Positions 55,190 through 62,751 of a DNA stretch of 64,000 nucleotides are shown here, in pieces. Both the position numbers and the translations under genes were made by a program. The DNA is from an uncultured Oscillospiraceae bacterium (lineage in GTDB: Bacteria > Bacillota > Clostridia > Oscillospirales > Oscillospiraceae), in NCBI GenBank assembly GCA_947589225.1, contig CANQBC010000009.1, positions 1 to 64,000 on the forward strand, given 5' to 3'. Under the pieces are notes generated by a model. That model was not told where the DNA came from. It made no database searches and worked only from the letters and a program-made list of their open reading frames with translations. How positions within the stretch are numbered: position 1 is the stretch's first letter; each line of letters begins with the position of its first letter.

Positions 55190-56803
55190 ATGGATAAGAT
55201 CTACGTCACCGGCCACAAAAATCCGGATACGGATTCCATCGTGGCGGCGCTGAGCTACGCCGCTCTGAGAAACGCATCCGGGGACCGTCAGTTCGTTGCC
55301 GCGAGACTTGGGCACCTTTCCGACGAGACGCATATGATCCTGGAGCGGTTCGGCTTCGAGCCGCCCCTCTATGTCAAGGATATGCGCACGCAGGTGCAGG
55401 ATCTGGACTTCGACGTCCCGCCGATCCTGAGCGGCGCGGTGACTGTGAACCGGGTCTGGTCGGCCATGGAGGAGGACAAGCATATCTCCGCCATACCTAT
55501 CACCGACGAGGACGGACACCTCATCGGCATGATGACCGCCGGGGACATCGCGGCCTACGACATTGCCACCGTCGAGGATCCGGCCCTTCGCGATGTGCCG
55601 CTTTTCAACATCCTCTCGGCGCTGGAGGGCCAAGTGCTGGGGGACGGCGGCCTTGCCAACACCGTCACCGGCGAGGTGGTGCTGGCGCTGCCCCAGGGGG
55701 CCGAGCTTCCGCTTTTCAAATCAAAAGACACCATACTTATCTGCGGAGACCAGCCGGAGATATTAAAAAATGCGGTGGATGCCGGTGTCAGGTGCGTGGT
55801 TCTGTGCAGGACACAGCTTCCCGAGGGGGTGGATATTACCTCCGGCGACACCACGATCATTTCCACCCCCTACGACAGCCTGCGGGCCGTCCGGCGCATC
55901 TTCCAGGCCATCCCGGTAGAGCGGCTGGCCGGGGGCCGCGACATCGAGGCGTTCCATCTCACCGATTACATAGACGACGTGAAGGAGGTTGTTCTCCACA
56001 GCCGTTACAGGAGCTACCCCATTCTGGATGAGAACGATAAGGTCGTGGGGACGCTCTCCCGCTTCCATCTCATAAGGCCCCGGCGGAAAAAGGTGGTGCT
56101 GGTGGATCACAACGAGCTTGCACAGTCGGTACCGGGCCTTGACGAGACGGAGATCCTGGAGATCATAGACCACCACCGTCTGGCGGACATACAGACCCAG
56201 AACCCCATCTACGTGCGCAATGAGCCGGTTGGGAGCACCTGCACCATTATCGCGGGGATGTATCAGGAGCGCGGGCTGATGCCGTCGAAGAAGCTGTCGG
56301 GCCTTATGGCCGCGGCCATCGTCTCCGACACCGTCATGTTTAAATCCCCCACCGCCACGAAGCGCGACAGGCAGATGGCGGAGCGGCTGGCGAACATAGC
56401 CGATCTGGATCTTGAGGAGCTGGGCCGGTTCATTTTTTCCGCCTCCGCGCCTGAGGATAAGCCGGTACGGGACGTGCTGACGACGGATTTTAAGGAGTTC
56501 CATATCGCCGGCCACGCCTTCGGCATCTCCCAGATAACCTGCATGGATTCCGAACGGCACCTGAAGCGCAAGGGGGAGTTCCTGGAGGTCATGACGGAGA
56601 TCAAGGAAAAAAACGGATACTCCATGATGATGCTGATGCTCACCGATGTACTTATCGAGGGCAGCCGCGTGCTATGCCTCGGCGGCGAGGACATCTTCGC
56701 CCAGGCGTTCAACGTGGAGCTCCACGACAATGAGGCGTTCCTGCCGGGGGTCATGTCCAGGAAAAAGCAGGTCGTCCCCATGCTCTCCGCCCTCTGGGGC
56801 TGA
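55190..56803 (+). CDS. Family II inorganic pyrophosphatase with CBS and DRTGG domains
   Basis: The protein has 537 residues. The DHH-type catalytic domain is split. Motifs are VTGHKNPDTDS at the start, VLVDHNE and EIIDHHRLAD after the insert, and SRKKQVVPML at the C-terminus. Between them lie a pair of CBS motifs (ITDEDGHLIGMMTAGDIAAY; SYPILDENDKVVGTLSRFHL) enclosing a DRTGG domain. Such enzymes hydrolyse pyrophosphate with Mn or Co and are inhibited or activated by adenine nucleotides through the CBS pair. Length agrees with this subclass (about 540-550). Start ATG has AAGGGAGTG upstream. It is monocistronic. Confidence 0.94.
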   Translation: MDKIYVTGHKNPDTDSIVAALSYAALRNASGDRQFVAARLGHLSDETHMILERFGFEPPLYVKDMRTQVQDLDFDVPPILSGAVTVNRVWSAMEEDKHISAIPITDEDGHLIGMMTAGDIAAYDIATVEDPALRDVPLFNILSALEGQVLGDGGLANTVTGEVVLALPQGAELPLFKSKDTILICGDQPEILKNAVDAGVRCVVLCRTQLPEGVDITSGDTTIISTPYDSLRAVRRIFQAIPVERLAGGRDIEAFHLTDYIDDVKEVVLHSRYRSYPILDENDKVVGTLSRFHLIRPRRKKVVLVDHNELAQSVPGLDETEILEIIDHHRLADIQTQNPIYVRNEPVGSTCTIIAGMYQERGLMPSKKLSGLMAAAIVSDTVMFKSPTATKRDRQMAERLANIADLDLEELGRFIFSASAPEDKPVRDVLTTDFKEFHIAGHAFGISQITCMDSERHLKRKGEFLEVMTEIKEKNGYSMMMLMLTDVLIEGSRVLCLGGEDIFAQAFNVELHDNEAFLPGVMSRKKQVVPMLSALWG

Positions 56804-56860
56804 CCGCCTCCCCCGGCGGGGGGCGTCAAGGACCCCCGTCCGCCGGTTGGCGGTTATATT

Positions 56861-57748
56861 TTAGTCCACGAGGATGAGGTCGTAATCGGTGGTGCCGAAG
56901 CCGAGGGCTGCGGCGGCCTCGATAGTGTGGGCGCCGTGGCGGGATTCCACCCGCTCCAGGAAGTGCTTCTGGCCGGGGTCGTCTTTCGCGGCGTAGATGA
57001 GGTCGAGGCACGCCTTGTCCAGCGCCACGGGATCCAGGGAGGAGAGAGTGCCGATGTCCCTCATGCAGGGATCTTCGGCCACGGCGCAGCAGTCGCAGTC
57101 GACGGAGAGATTACAGACCATGGTCACATAGGCGGCCTTCCCTTTAAAAAGCTCGTGGACGGACATGGCCGCGTCGGCCATCGCCTCGCAGAAGGTGTCC
57201 TGCGCGGCGCAGTTTTCCCAGAGGATATCCTGATCCACCACCTTGCCGCCGGAGTGGATGAGGCACTTGCCCGCGGTGGAGGCGCAGCCGATGCTCAGCT
57301 GCTTCAGGGCTCCGCCGTAGCCGCCCATGGGGTGTCCTTTGAAGTGGGAGAGAACAAGAAGCGAGTCGTAATTCACAAGGTTCTTCCCCACCAGGTTCAC
57401 CTTCAGGACCTTGCCGTCCGGGATGACGAGGGCGGCGTCGGGGCCGGTCTCGTCAAGAAGATCCACGTCAAAATACGCGCTCCAGCCGTGGGATCTCAGG
57501 AGCTTTAAGTGCTTGTCCGACTGGTTGCGCTCACCGTCGTAGGCGGTGTTGCATTCCACCACCGTACCTTTTACATGCTCCACCATGGGGCGCATAAACT
57601 CCGGGTGCAGATAATTCTGGTTGCCCTCCTCGCCGGAGTGGACTTTCACGGCCACCCTGCCGGGAAGGGCGACGCCCAGGCGCTCATACATGTCCACCAC
57701 GGTTTCCGGGGAGAGCTTTTTTGTGAAAAATACCTTGGATCTTGACAT
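56861..57748 (-). CDS. DUF362 domain protein
   Basis: The protein has 295 residues. DUF362 hallmarks are VAVKVHSGEEGNQNYLHPEF, LLVLSHFKGHPMGGYGGALK, and LSIGCASTAGKCLIHSGGK. Cysteines cluster in NLSVDCDCCAVAEDPCMRDI, which could hold an iron-sulfur centre although no full ferredoxin motif is present. The family lies near [4Fe-4S] proteins and is common in anaerobes, but its activity is not established. CCAAGGAGGTC precedes the ATG, a near-consensus RBS. Convergent with the pyrophosphatase gene and not obviously tied to its neighbours. Confidence 0.85.
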   Translation of the reverse strand: MSRSKVFFTKKLSPETVVDMYERLGVALPGRVAVKVHSGEEGNQNYLHPEFMRPMVEHVKGTVVECNTAYDGERNQSDKHLKLLRSHGWSAYFDVDLLDETGPDAALVIPDGKVLKVNLVGKNLVNYDSLLVLSHFKGHPMGGYGGALKQLSIGCASTAGKCLIHSGGKVVDQDILWENCAAQDTFCEAMADAAMSVHELFKGKAAYVTMVCNLSVDCDCCAVAEDPCMRDIGTLSSLDPVALDKACLDLIYAAKDDPGQKHFLERVESRHGAHTIEAAAALGFGTTDYDLILVD

Positions 57749-57921
57749 TTCCTTGACCTCCTTGGTTTGATAAGGTTATTTTAACACAAAATGCCGGGGG
57801 ATGTAAATATATTTAACAAAATGCCTCCGGAAAATTCTGATTACGCGGCTGTTTGTCCGGCGGGAAGAACCCATGCGTTTCCTTTACCCCAAAAAGGCCG
57901 CTGCGTTACGATTTTTTGGCA

Positions 57922-57959
57922 AACGAAAAAGGACACCCCCGGGGGTGTCCTTTTCGTTT
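57922..57959 (-). terminator. Terminator between DegV and DUF362 genes
   Basis: AACGAAAAAGGACACCCCC mirrors GGGGGTGTCCTTTTCGTT, giving an 18-bp stem with A and T runs at both ends, so it can work on both strands. It closes the minus-strand DegV gene ending at 57971. Confidence 0.9.
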
Positions 57960-57970
57960 ATATGTCTTTT

Positions 57971-58867
57971 TCAATCAAGTTTCGCCTTTTTCACAAGGCT
58001 GAAGCCCAAGGGGTAGGGGCCGGTGTGGACGGAAATGGCCGCCCCGATGTGGTAGATGGGCAGATCGACCTTGTGACCGACGGACAAAAGGCGCTCGGCG
58101 ATGACGTCCCGAAAGAGGACGCCCTCGTCGTAGTCATACCCGTAGCCGATGTCGGCCACGTATTCGTCGGGGGAGACGAAGGTCTCGGTCACGTATTTCT
58201 CGGCCAGCTTGCCCACCATATCCATGGACTTTTTCCGTGAGCGGGTGATACCGGAGGGGAAGATCTCCCCTTCCTTGAGAGTGATGAGCGGCCGTATGCC
58301 CAGAAGCGCCCCGGCCATGCCGGCAAGCTTCCCGATGCGCCCCCCGGCGCGCAGATAGTCGAGGTTTCCCACGGTGAAGAAGATGCGCCCGGTGGGTAGT
58401 ATCTCGCGGAGCCGCTTCACCGATTCCTCAAAGTCAAATCCGGCGTCCCGCAGCTTGCAAAGCTCCAGCACCACAAGCCCCTGGAGGACAGTGTCCACGG
58501 TGGAGTCGATGACCTCCACCTTTATATCGGGGTACTCGTCCTTTAAGAGCGCCTTGGCGGCCAGGGCCACCTCGTAGCAGGAGGAGAACTTGCGGGTTAT
58601 GGTGATGCAGATGACGTCCTCGCCCGCCTTCGCCGCCTCCTCAAAGGCCGACAGAAAGTCGGAGGTGGGGGGCATGGAGCTCTTGGGGAACTGGCCCTTG
58701 TGCTCCACCATCCACTTGTAGAAGTCGGACTTGGAGATCTCCACGTTCTCTTTAATGTAATTTTTATCGTCCATGGTCACGTAGAAGGGAACCACATGGA
58801 TGCCCTTCTCCCGTGTCAGCTCCTCGGGCAAATCGCAGGAGCCGTCTGAAATGATCCTGTAAGCCAT
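57971..58867 (-). CDS. DegV family fatty-acid-binding protein (first copy)
   Basis: The protein has 298 residues. DegV features are YRIISDGSCDLPEELTREKG, PPTSDFLSAFEEAAKAGEDV, ITRKFSSCYEVALAAKALL and VEVIDSTVDTVLQGLVVLEL. In Firmicutes, DegV/FakB proteins bind fatty acids and hand them to the kinase FakA for phospholipid synthesis. No fakA is in the window. ATG 58867 is used because GGAGG lies 6 nt upstream; the extra four codons from 58879 overlap that RBS. It is a single-gene unit. A second DegV paralog is found at 61869. Confidence 0.93.
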   Translation of the reverse strand: MAYRIISDGSCDLPEELTREKGIHVVPFYVTMDDKNYIKENVEISKSDFYKWMVEHKGQFPKSSMPPTSDFLSAFEEAAKAGEDVICITITRKFSSCYEVALAAKALLKDEYPDIKVEVIDSTVDTVLQGLVVLELCKLRDAGFDFEESVKRLREILPTGRIFFTVGNLDYLRAGGRIGKLAGMAGALLGIRPLITLKEGEIFPSGITRSRKKSMDMVGKLAEKYVTETFVSPDEYVADIGYGYDYDEGVLFRDVIAERLLSVGHKVDLPIYHIGAAISVHTGPYPLGFSLVKKAKLD

Positions 58868-58918
58868 ATACACCTCCATTATCCAAACGCGGTGTTACTT
58901 TATCAAATATAATGATAC

Positions 58919-58951
58919 AACAAAATCCTGCCCGTGACAATAGGCAGGATT
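58919..58951 (-). terminator. Terminator after GDPD gene
   Basis: AATCCTGCC (58924-58932) pairs with GGCAGGATT (58943-58951); on the minus strand it is followed by TTTTGTTG. It lies about 130 bp past the GDPD stop codon at 59084. Confidence 0.7.
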
Positions 58952-59083
58952 CTGCGATTTTGTGGATTTGTAAAATACAGATTACGGAAAAATGTTTAAT
59001 TAATAAACCGCCGAAATTGAATTACGGGTTCAATATGAGCGTTAATGACCATTTTTCCCCGCCGTCCCCCGTTACGCGGGCTT

Positions 59084-59941
59084 TTATCGATCATTGGAGT
59101 AATGATCCGGTACAAAACCCTCGAAAATCGTAACCGCGCCCTGGGACTCCAGATCCGACTGAAGATCCGGATCTCGGACGGTCCAGCTCACCTCGTGGAC
59201 GCCGTAGAGCGACTTCATCATTTTCAGGCTCGGCTGGCCTCGGTCTATCCAGTTGTACGCGATGAAATCCGGCTTCGTGAGAAAGGTGGTCAACAGATTG
59301 GACATGGCAAACCTGAGGGGAGCTGAGATGGCGGAGGGACGGGAGCGCATAAAATTCTCGGAGAGCTGTCCCCGAATCACGTCCGGGTATCTGGCTTTGA
59401 GGCACATGAGCACATGAGGGTCAAAGGACTCCACGCAGAAAAGGCCGTTATACGTTGAAAGTCTCTCCATCACCGCGTCGGTCAGGGCCGGGGCGTTGCC
59501 GCCGGAGGTCTTGAGCTCTACGATGAGGGGCGTCCTGCCGTTAAATACGCTCAGCACGTCCTCAAAGAGGGGGATCGTCTCCCCGGAGCCCTTGAGGGGA
59601 TACCCGGGAAGCTCCTCCGCCGTCAGCTCCTCGATCTTCGCAGGGATCCCGGTGACGCGCGTAAGGTCGCTGTCGTGGACCACGGCCAGATTCCCGTCAC
59701 GCATGAGGTGAACGTCCAGCTCAGCGCCGAAGCCCGCGTCCACGGCGGCCCGGAAGGCGGAGAGGGAATTTTCCGGCCGGCCCTCGTCAAGATCGTGAAG
59801 TCCCCGATGGGCGTAGCGGTGGTTTTGAAGCTCCGCCCATCCCGGCTGATCCCGGCGGGGAGAGAGGGAGAAAAGGTACAGTCCGGCGGTCACCGCCGCC
59901 CCGGCGGCGACGGTTATGGCAGCCTTGGCAACAGACTTCAT
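59084..59941 (-). CDS. Glycerophosphodiester phosphodiesterase
   Basis: The protein has 285 residues. An N-terminal membrane helix (about 6-24, AITVAAGAAVTAGLYLFSL) suggests anchoring with the catalytic part outside. The GDPD core has YAHRGLHDL, ENSLSAFRAAVDAGFGAELD, VHLMRDGNLAVVHDSDL with the catalytic His and metal acids. It releases glycerol-3-phosphate from glycerophosphodiesters such as degraded phospholipid heads. ATG 59941 has GGAAGGATG upstream; ATG 59950 is three codons earlier and lacks an RBS. The MFS transporter gene lies 110 bp upstream on the same strand, with possible joint transcription. Confidence 0.92.
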   Translation of the reverse strand: MKSVAKAAITVAAGAAVTAGLYLFSLSPRRDQPGWAELQNHRYAHRGLHDLDEGRPENSLSAFRAAVDAGFGAELDVHLMRDGNLAVVHDSDLTRVTGIPAKIEELTAEELPGYPLKGSGETIPLFEDVLSVFNGRTPLIVELKTSGGNAPALTDAVMERLSTYNGLFCVESFDPHVLMCLKARYPDVIRGQLSENFMRSRPSAISAPLRFAMSNLLTTFLTKPDFIAYNWIDRGQPSLKMMKSLYGVHEVSWTVRDPDLQSDLESQGAVTIFEGFVPDHYSNDR

Positions 59942-60051
59942 GCAAATCATCCTTCCGTATAAAAAGCGTTACGAATCTCGGGCCTGTCAATATGCCGCGA
60001 TCTTTTTCAGGGGACGGACATGCGTCTTGGAAATCATGCTCGCGAGCCGGC

Positions 60052-61395
60052 TCAGTCGCCCATGTCCTCAAAGGCATCCAGTCCGCGTTTGGCCTCCGCC
60101 TTCACATCGCCGTGTCTGACGAAAAGCATGGTCACAAAGCTCAGCGCCACAAAAAAGGCGGCGTAGGGGAACAGGATCCGATAGCTTATATGTTTCATGA
60201 GTGTGCCGGCAATGACGGGGGTGATCACCTGCGCCAGCATGGAGGCGGTGTAGTAGTAGCCGGTAAATTTGCCTACGTCCGAGCCGCGGCACATCTCCAC
60301 CACCATGGGCAGGGAGTTGACGTTGATGGCCGCCCAGGCGAGTCCCACCAGGGCAAAGGCCGCGAACATAATGGCGTTGATGGAGTCAAAAACCGTGGTC
60401 AGCACAAATCCGGCCAGAAAGCAGGCCGCAAGAAGTATTATCCCACCCATGATGGTCTTTTTGCGTCCTATTTTCGAGGCGATGATGCCGATGGGTATGT
60501 AGCTTACAATAGCGCCGCCGGTGGCCACCATCAGACAGGTTGACGCGCCGCCAAGACCCTCGCCCATCACCTCGGCGATGTAGGTGGTGAACCAGGTGGT
60601 CACGCCGTTGTAGCCAATGAACCACAGGGCGATGGAGGCCAGAAGGAAGCCCAGGGACTTCTTTACCGGCGCGGGCAGAGTCTCGTGGCCCGAGCCGTCG
60701 TCCTCTGCCAGATTCCACTCCGGGTGCTTCTTTTCAAGCTCCTGATTCTCCGCCGAAAGCTTGGGCTCGCGGATGGTGAGAAGCAGGATGATCAGCGCCG
60801 CCAGCATGATGGCCGACACGGTTATGAAAAGCGGCTGGTAATTGACGTGCGCCAGAAGCGATGTTCTAGAGGTGGGATACATCACGGCGGCAACGCCAAG
60901 ATAGATTATACCGCCCACGGCGCCCATAAGGTTTATGATGGCGTTGGCCTTGGAGCGCAGGGGCTTGGGCGTCACGTCGGGCATCAGCGCCACGGCGGGG
61001 GAGCGGTAGATGCCCATGGCGACAAGAAGAAGACCCAGCACGATGACAAAGGACACCAGCTTGAACGGCGCCGCCGCCGCGGCGTAGGAGTTGTCGAGGA
61101 CGGGGAGGATGTTCATGAGGACGACGGCAAAAACCGTCCCCACGATGATAAACGGCGTGCGTCTGCCCAGCTTCGAGTGGGATCTGTCCGACAGTCCGCC
61201 AAAAAAGGGCAGCAGGAACAGGGCCAGAATGTTGTCCGCCGCCATGATGGCGCCGGTGAGGGATTCGTCCATATTAAACGTCTCCCGGAGGATCAGCGGC
61301 ACCACGTTGTCGTACATCTGCCAGAAAGCGCAGATGGAGAGGAACGCAAGCCCCACCAGCACCGTCCGCTTATTATTCAGCTTCAACTTTTCCAT
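60052..61395 (-). CDS. MFS transporter, SLC45/GPH-like
   Basis: The protein has 447 residues and 12 membrane helices. Loop motifs are GGLSDRSHSKLGRRTPFIIV between helices 2 and 3, and SKIGRKKTIMGGIILLAACF in the second half. The layout resembles GPH/SLC45-type sugar symporters, and the alpha-galactosidase at 62752 makes an oligosaccharide import role attractive, though unproven. A hydrophilic loop of about 60 residues (IREPKLSAENQELEKKHPEW...) joins the two halves. GGATGAGC precedes ATG. Promoter at 61424-61452. Confidence 0.9.
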   Translation of the reverse strand: MEKLKLNNKRTVLVGLAFLSICAFWQMYDNVVPLILRETFNMDESLTGAIMAADNILALFLLPFFGGLSDRSHSKLGRRTPFIIVGTVFAVVLMNILPVLDNSYAAAAAPFKLVSFVIVLGLLLVAMGIYRSPAVALMPDVTPKPLRSKANAIINLMGAVGGIIYLGVAAVMYPTSRTSLLAHVNYQPLFITVSAIMLAALIILLLTIREPKLSAENQELEKKHPEWNLAEDDGSGHETLPAPVKKSLGFLLASIALWFIGYNGVTTWFTTYIAEVMGEGLGGASTCLMVATGGAIVSYIPIGIIASKIGRKKTIMGGIILLAACFLAGFVLTTVFDSINAIMFAAFALVGLAWAAINVNSLPMVVEMCRGSDVGKFTGYYYTASMLAQVITPVIAGTLMKHISYRILFPYAAFFVALSFVTMLFVRHGDVKAEAKRGLDAFEDMGD

Positions 61396-61423
61396 AGCTC
61401 ATCCTCCTTTTTCCTTCATCAAC

Positions 61424-61452
61424 ATAATAACAGAAAAATCCCGGAAAAGCAA
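61424..61452 (-). promoter_or_regulatory. Promoter for MFS gene
   Basis: On the minus strand TTGCTT (61447-61452), a 17-bp spacer and TATTAT (61424-61429), about 28 bp before the start codon. Confidence 0.65.
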
Positions 61453-61521
61453 TATAAATTTTGTATAAAATGACTTTATCAAAGCAGTAAAGCAGGGCGG
61501 GAAATTTTCCCGCCCCACGTA

Positions 61522-61833
61522 TTATTTCGGCCTCCGAAGCTCCCGGTAGACGTCCTTCCCATCCGCCCAGCTTTGAAGATTGAAAAGCCGCTCCCCGGTG
61601 TCGCCGTGCTCCGGGTCTGAAAACAGGTCCCGAAGCTTTTGACAGGGGAGACGCGGGCACTGTCCGCAGTGCTCCAGGCCCTGCCCGATACAGCACGCCG
61701 CCTTGCCGCACTGTCCCCAGAACATCTCCCCGGCGTTGGCCCGGCACCCCTTGCATCCTGTGGACTCCCGCCAGGAGCACACGCCGCAGTAGGTCCCGCA
61801 GTAAGCGGTCATGGATTTGTCAAACTGTTCCAA
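61522..61833 (-). CDS. DUF3795 cysteine-rich protein
   Basis: The protein has about 103 residues. The DUF3795 signature TAYCGTYCGVCSWRESTGCKGC opens the domain, with further Cys in QCGKAACCIGQGLEHCGQCP and LPCQKL, suggesting a zinc or iron-sulfur centre. Its activity is not known. The frame is open far upstream through the DegV gene, so the start needs care: TTG 61833 has GGAAAGGA about 12 nt upstream, whereas the more family-like ATG 61812 has no RBS. It follows the second DegV gene closely and is probably co-transcribed with it. Confidence 0.78.
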   Translation of the reverse strand: MEQFDKSMTAYCGTYCGVCSWRESTGCKGCRANAGEMFWGQCGKAACCIGQGLEHCGQCPRLPCQKLRDLFSDPEHGDTGERLFNLQSWADGKDVYRELRRPK

Positions 61834-61868
61834 CGGTCGATCGCATCCTTTCCGTGAAATGGATCCCC

Positions 61869-62741
61869 TCACCACCCGGCGTTCTCGTCGGAGGCCACGT
61901 AGAAAACGCCAAGTGTCCCGGGGCCGCAGTGGATGGTGACCACGCTCCCGGCACGGGTCACAAAGACGTTTTTGAAATGGCCCAGCGCGCGCACACGGCC
62001 GGCGATCTCGTCGATGATCTCCTGGGGAAGTCTCCCGGTGTGTGAGACGAACACGTTGTCCGGATCTGCGTTTTTGAGAAGAGGCTCCAGATCCTCGTAG
62101 TACTTGCGGATGACGTCGGGCTGCTTCCCCCGGTACTTCTTTGCCACGCCCAGACCTCCGTCCTTCACCAGGATCTTGGGCTTTATCTTCAGCGCGCCGC
62201 CCACCAGCGCCGTGGCGGCGGAGCACCTGCCTCCACGGTGGATGTAGGTGAGTTGTTCAATGACGGAGGTAGTGCGCACCTTGGGAATAAAGGAGTTGAC
62301 ATAAGACTCCACCTTCCTCAGATCCGTCTCCCCCGCCTCGATCATATCGGCGGCCTTCAAAATGAGAAGTCCGATGCCGGTGCACAGGTTCCGGGAATCG
62401 ATGACGGCCACATGCTCCGACCAGTCCAGATTTTCAGCCGCGATGCGGAAGGTATTGCAGGAGGCGGACAGGGAGGAGGAAATGCCGAAAAAGATGACGT
62501 CCTCTCCCGCGCTTTTTGCCTCACGCAGAGCGTTTTCTGCGTCTCCCACGGAGAAAGCGGCGGTGACGGGGGTGGTGTTGTGCTCGTCCGACCAGGCGTA
62601 CAGCTCGTCGGGGGTGATGTTCTGCCAGTCAATGTAGGTTTTGTCCCCCATGTTCACGTAGAGGGGGATGACCCGGATGCGGTGCTTCTCCCACAGCTCC
62701 GGGGTCAGGTCGTTGGTGCTGTCAGCGTATATTTTTATCAT
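61869..62741 (-). CDS. DegV family fatty-acid-binding protein (second copy)
   Basis: The protein has 290 residues. DegV features are IKIYADSTNDLTPELWEKHR, NTTPVTAAFSVGDAENALRE, FGISSSLSASCNTFRIAAEN, VAVIDSRNLCTGIGLLILKA and SYVNSFIPKVRTTSVIEQLTYIHRGGRC. It diverges clearly from the copy at 57971, so the two likely carry different acyl chains. It starts 10 bp after the alpha-galactosidase stop and is followed by the DUF3795 gene, giving a probable three-gene unit. GGTTTTATAAATG offers only a poor RBS, suggesting coupling to the upstream gene. Confidence 0.93.
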   Translation of the reverse strand: MIKIYADSTNDLTPELWEKHRIRVIPLYVNMGDKTYIDWQNITPDELYAWSDEHNTTPVTAAFSVGDAENALREAKSAGEDVIFFGISSSLSASCNTFRIAAENLDWSEHVAVIDSRNLCTGIGLLILKAADMIEAGETDLRKVESYVNSFIPKVRTTSVIEQLTYIHRGGRCSAATALVGGALKIKPKILVKDGGLGVAKKYRGKQPDVIRKYYEDLEPLLKNADPDNVFVSHTGRLPQEIIDEIAGRVRALGHFKNVFVTRAGSVVTIHCGPGTLGVFYVASDENAGW

Positions 62742-62751
62742 TTATAAAACC

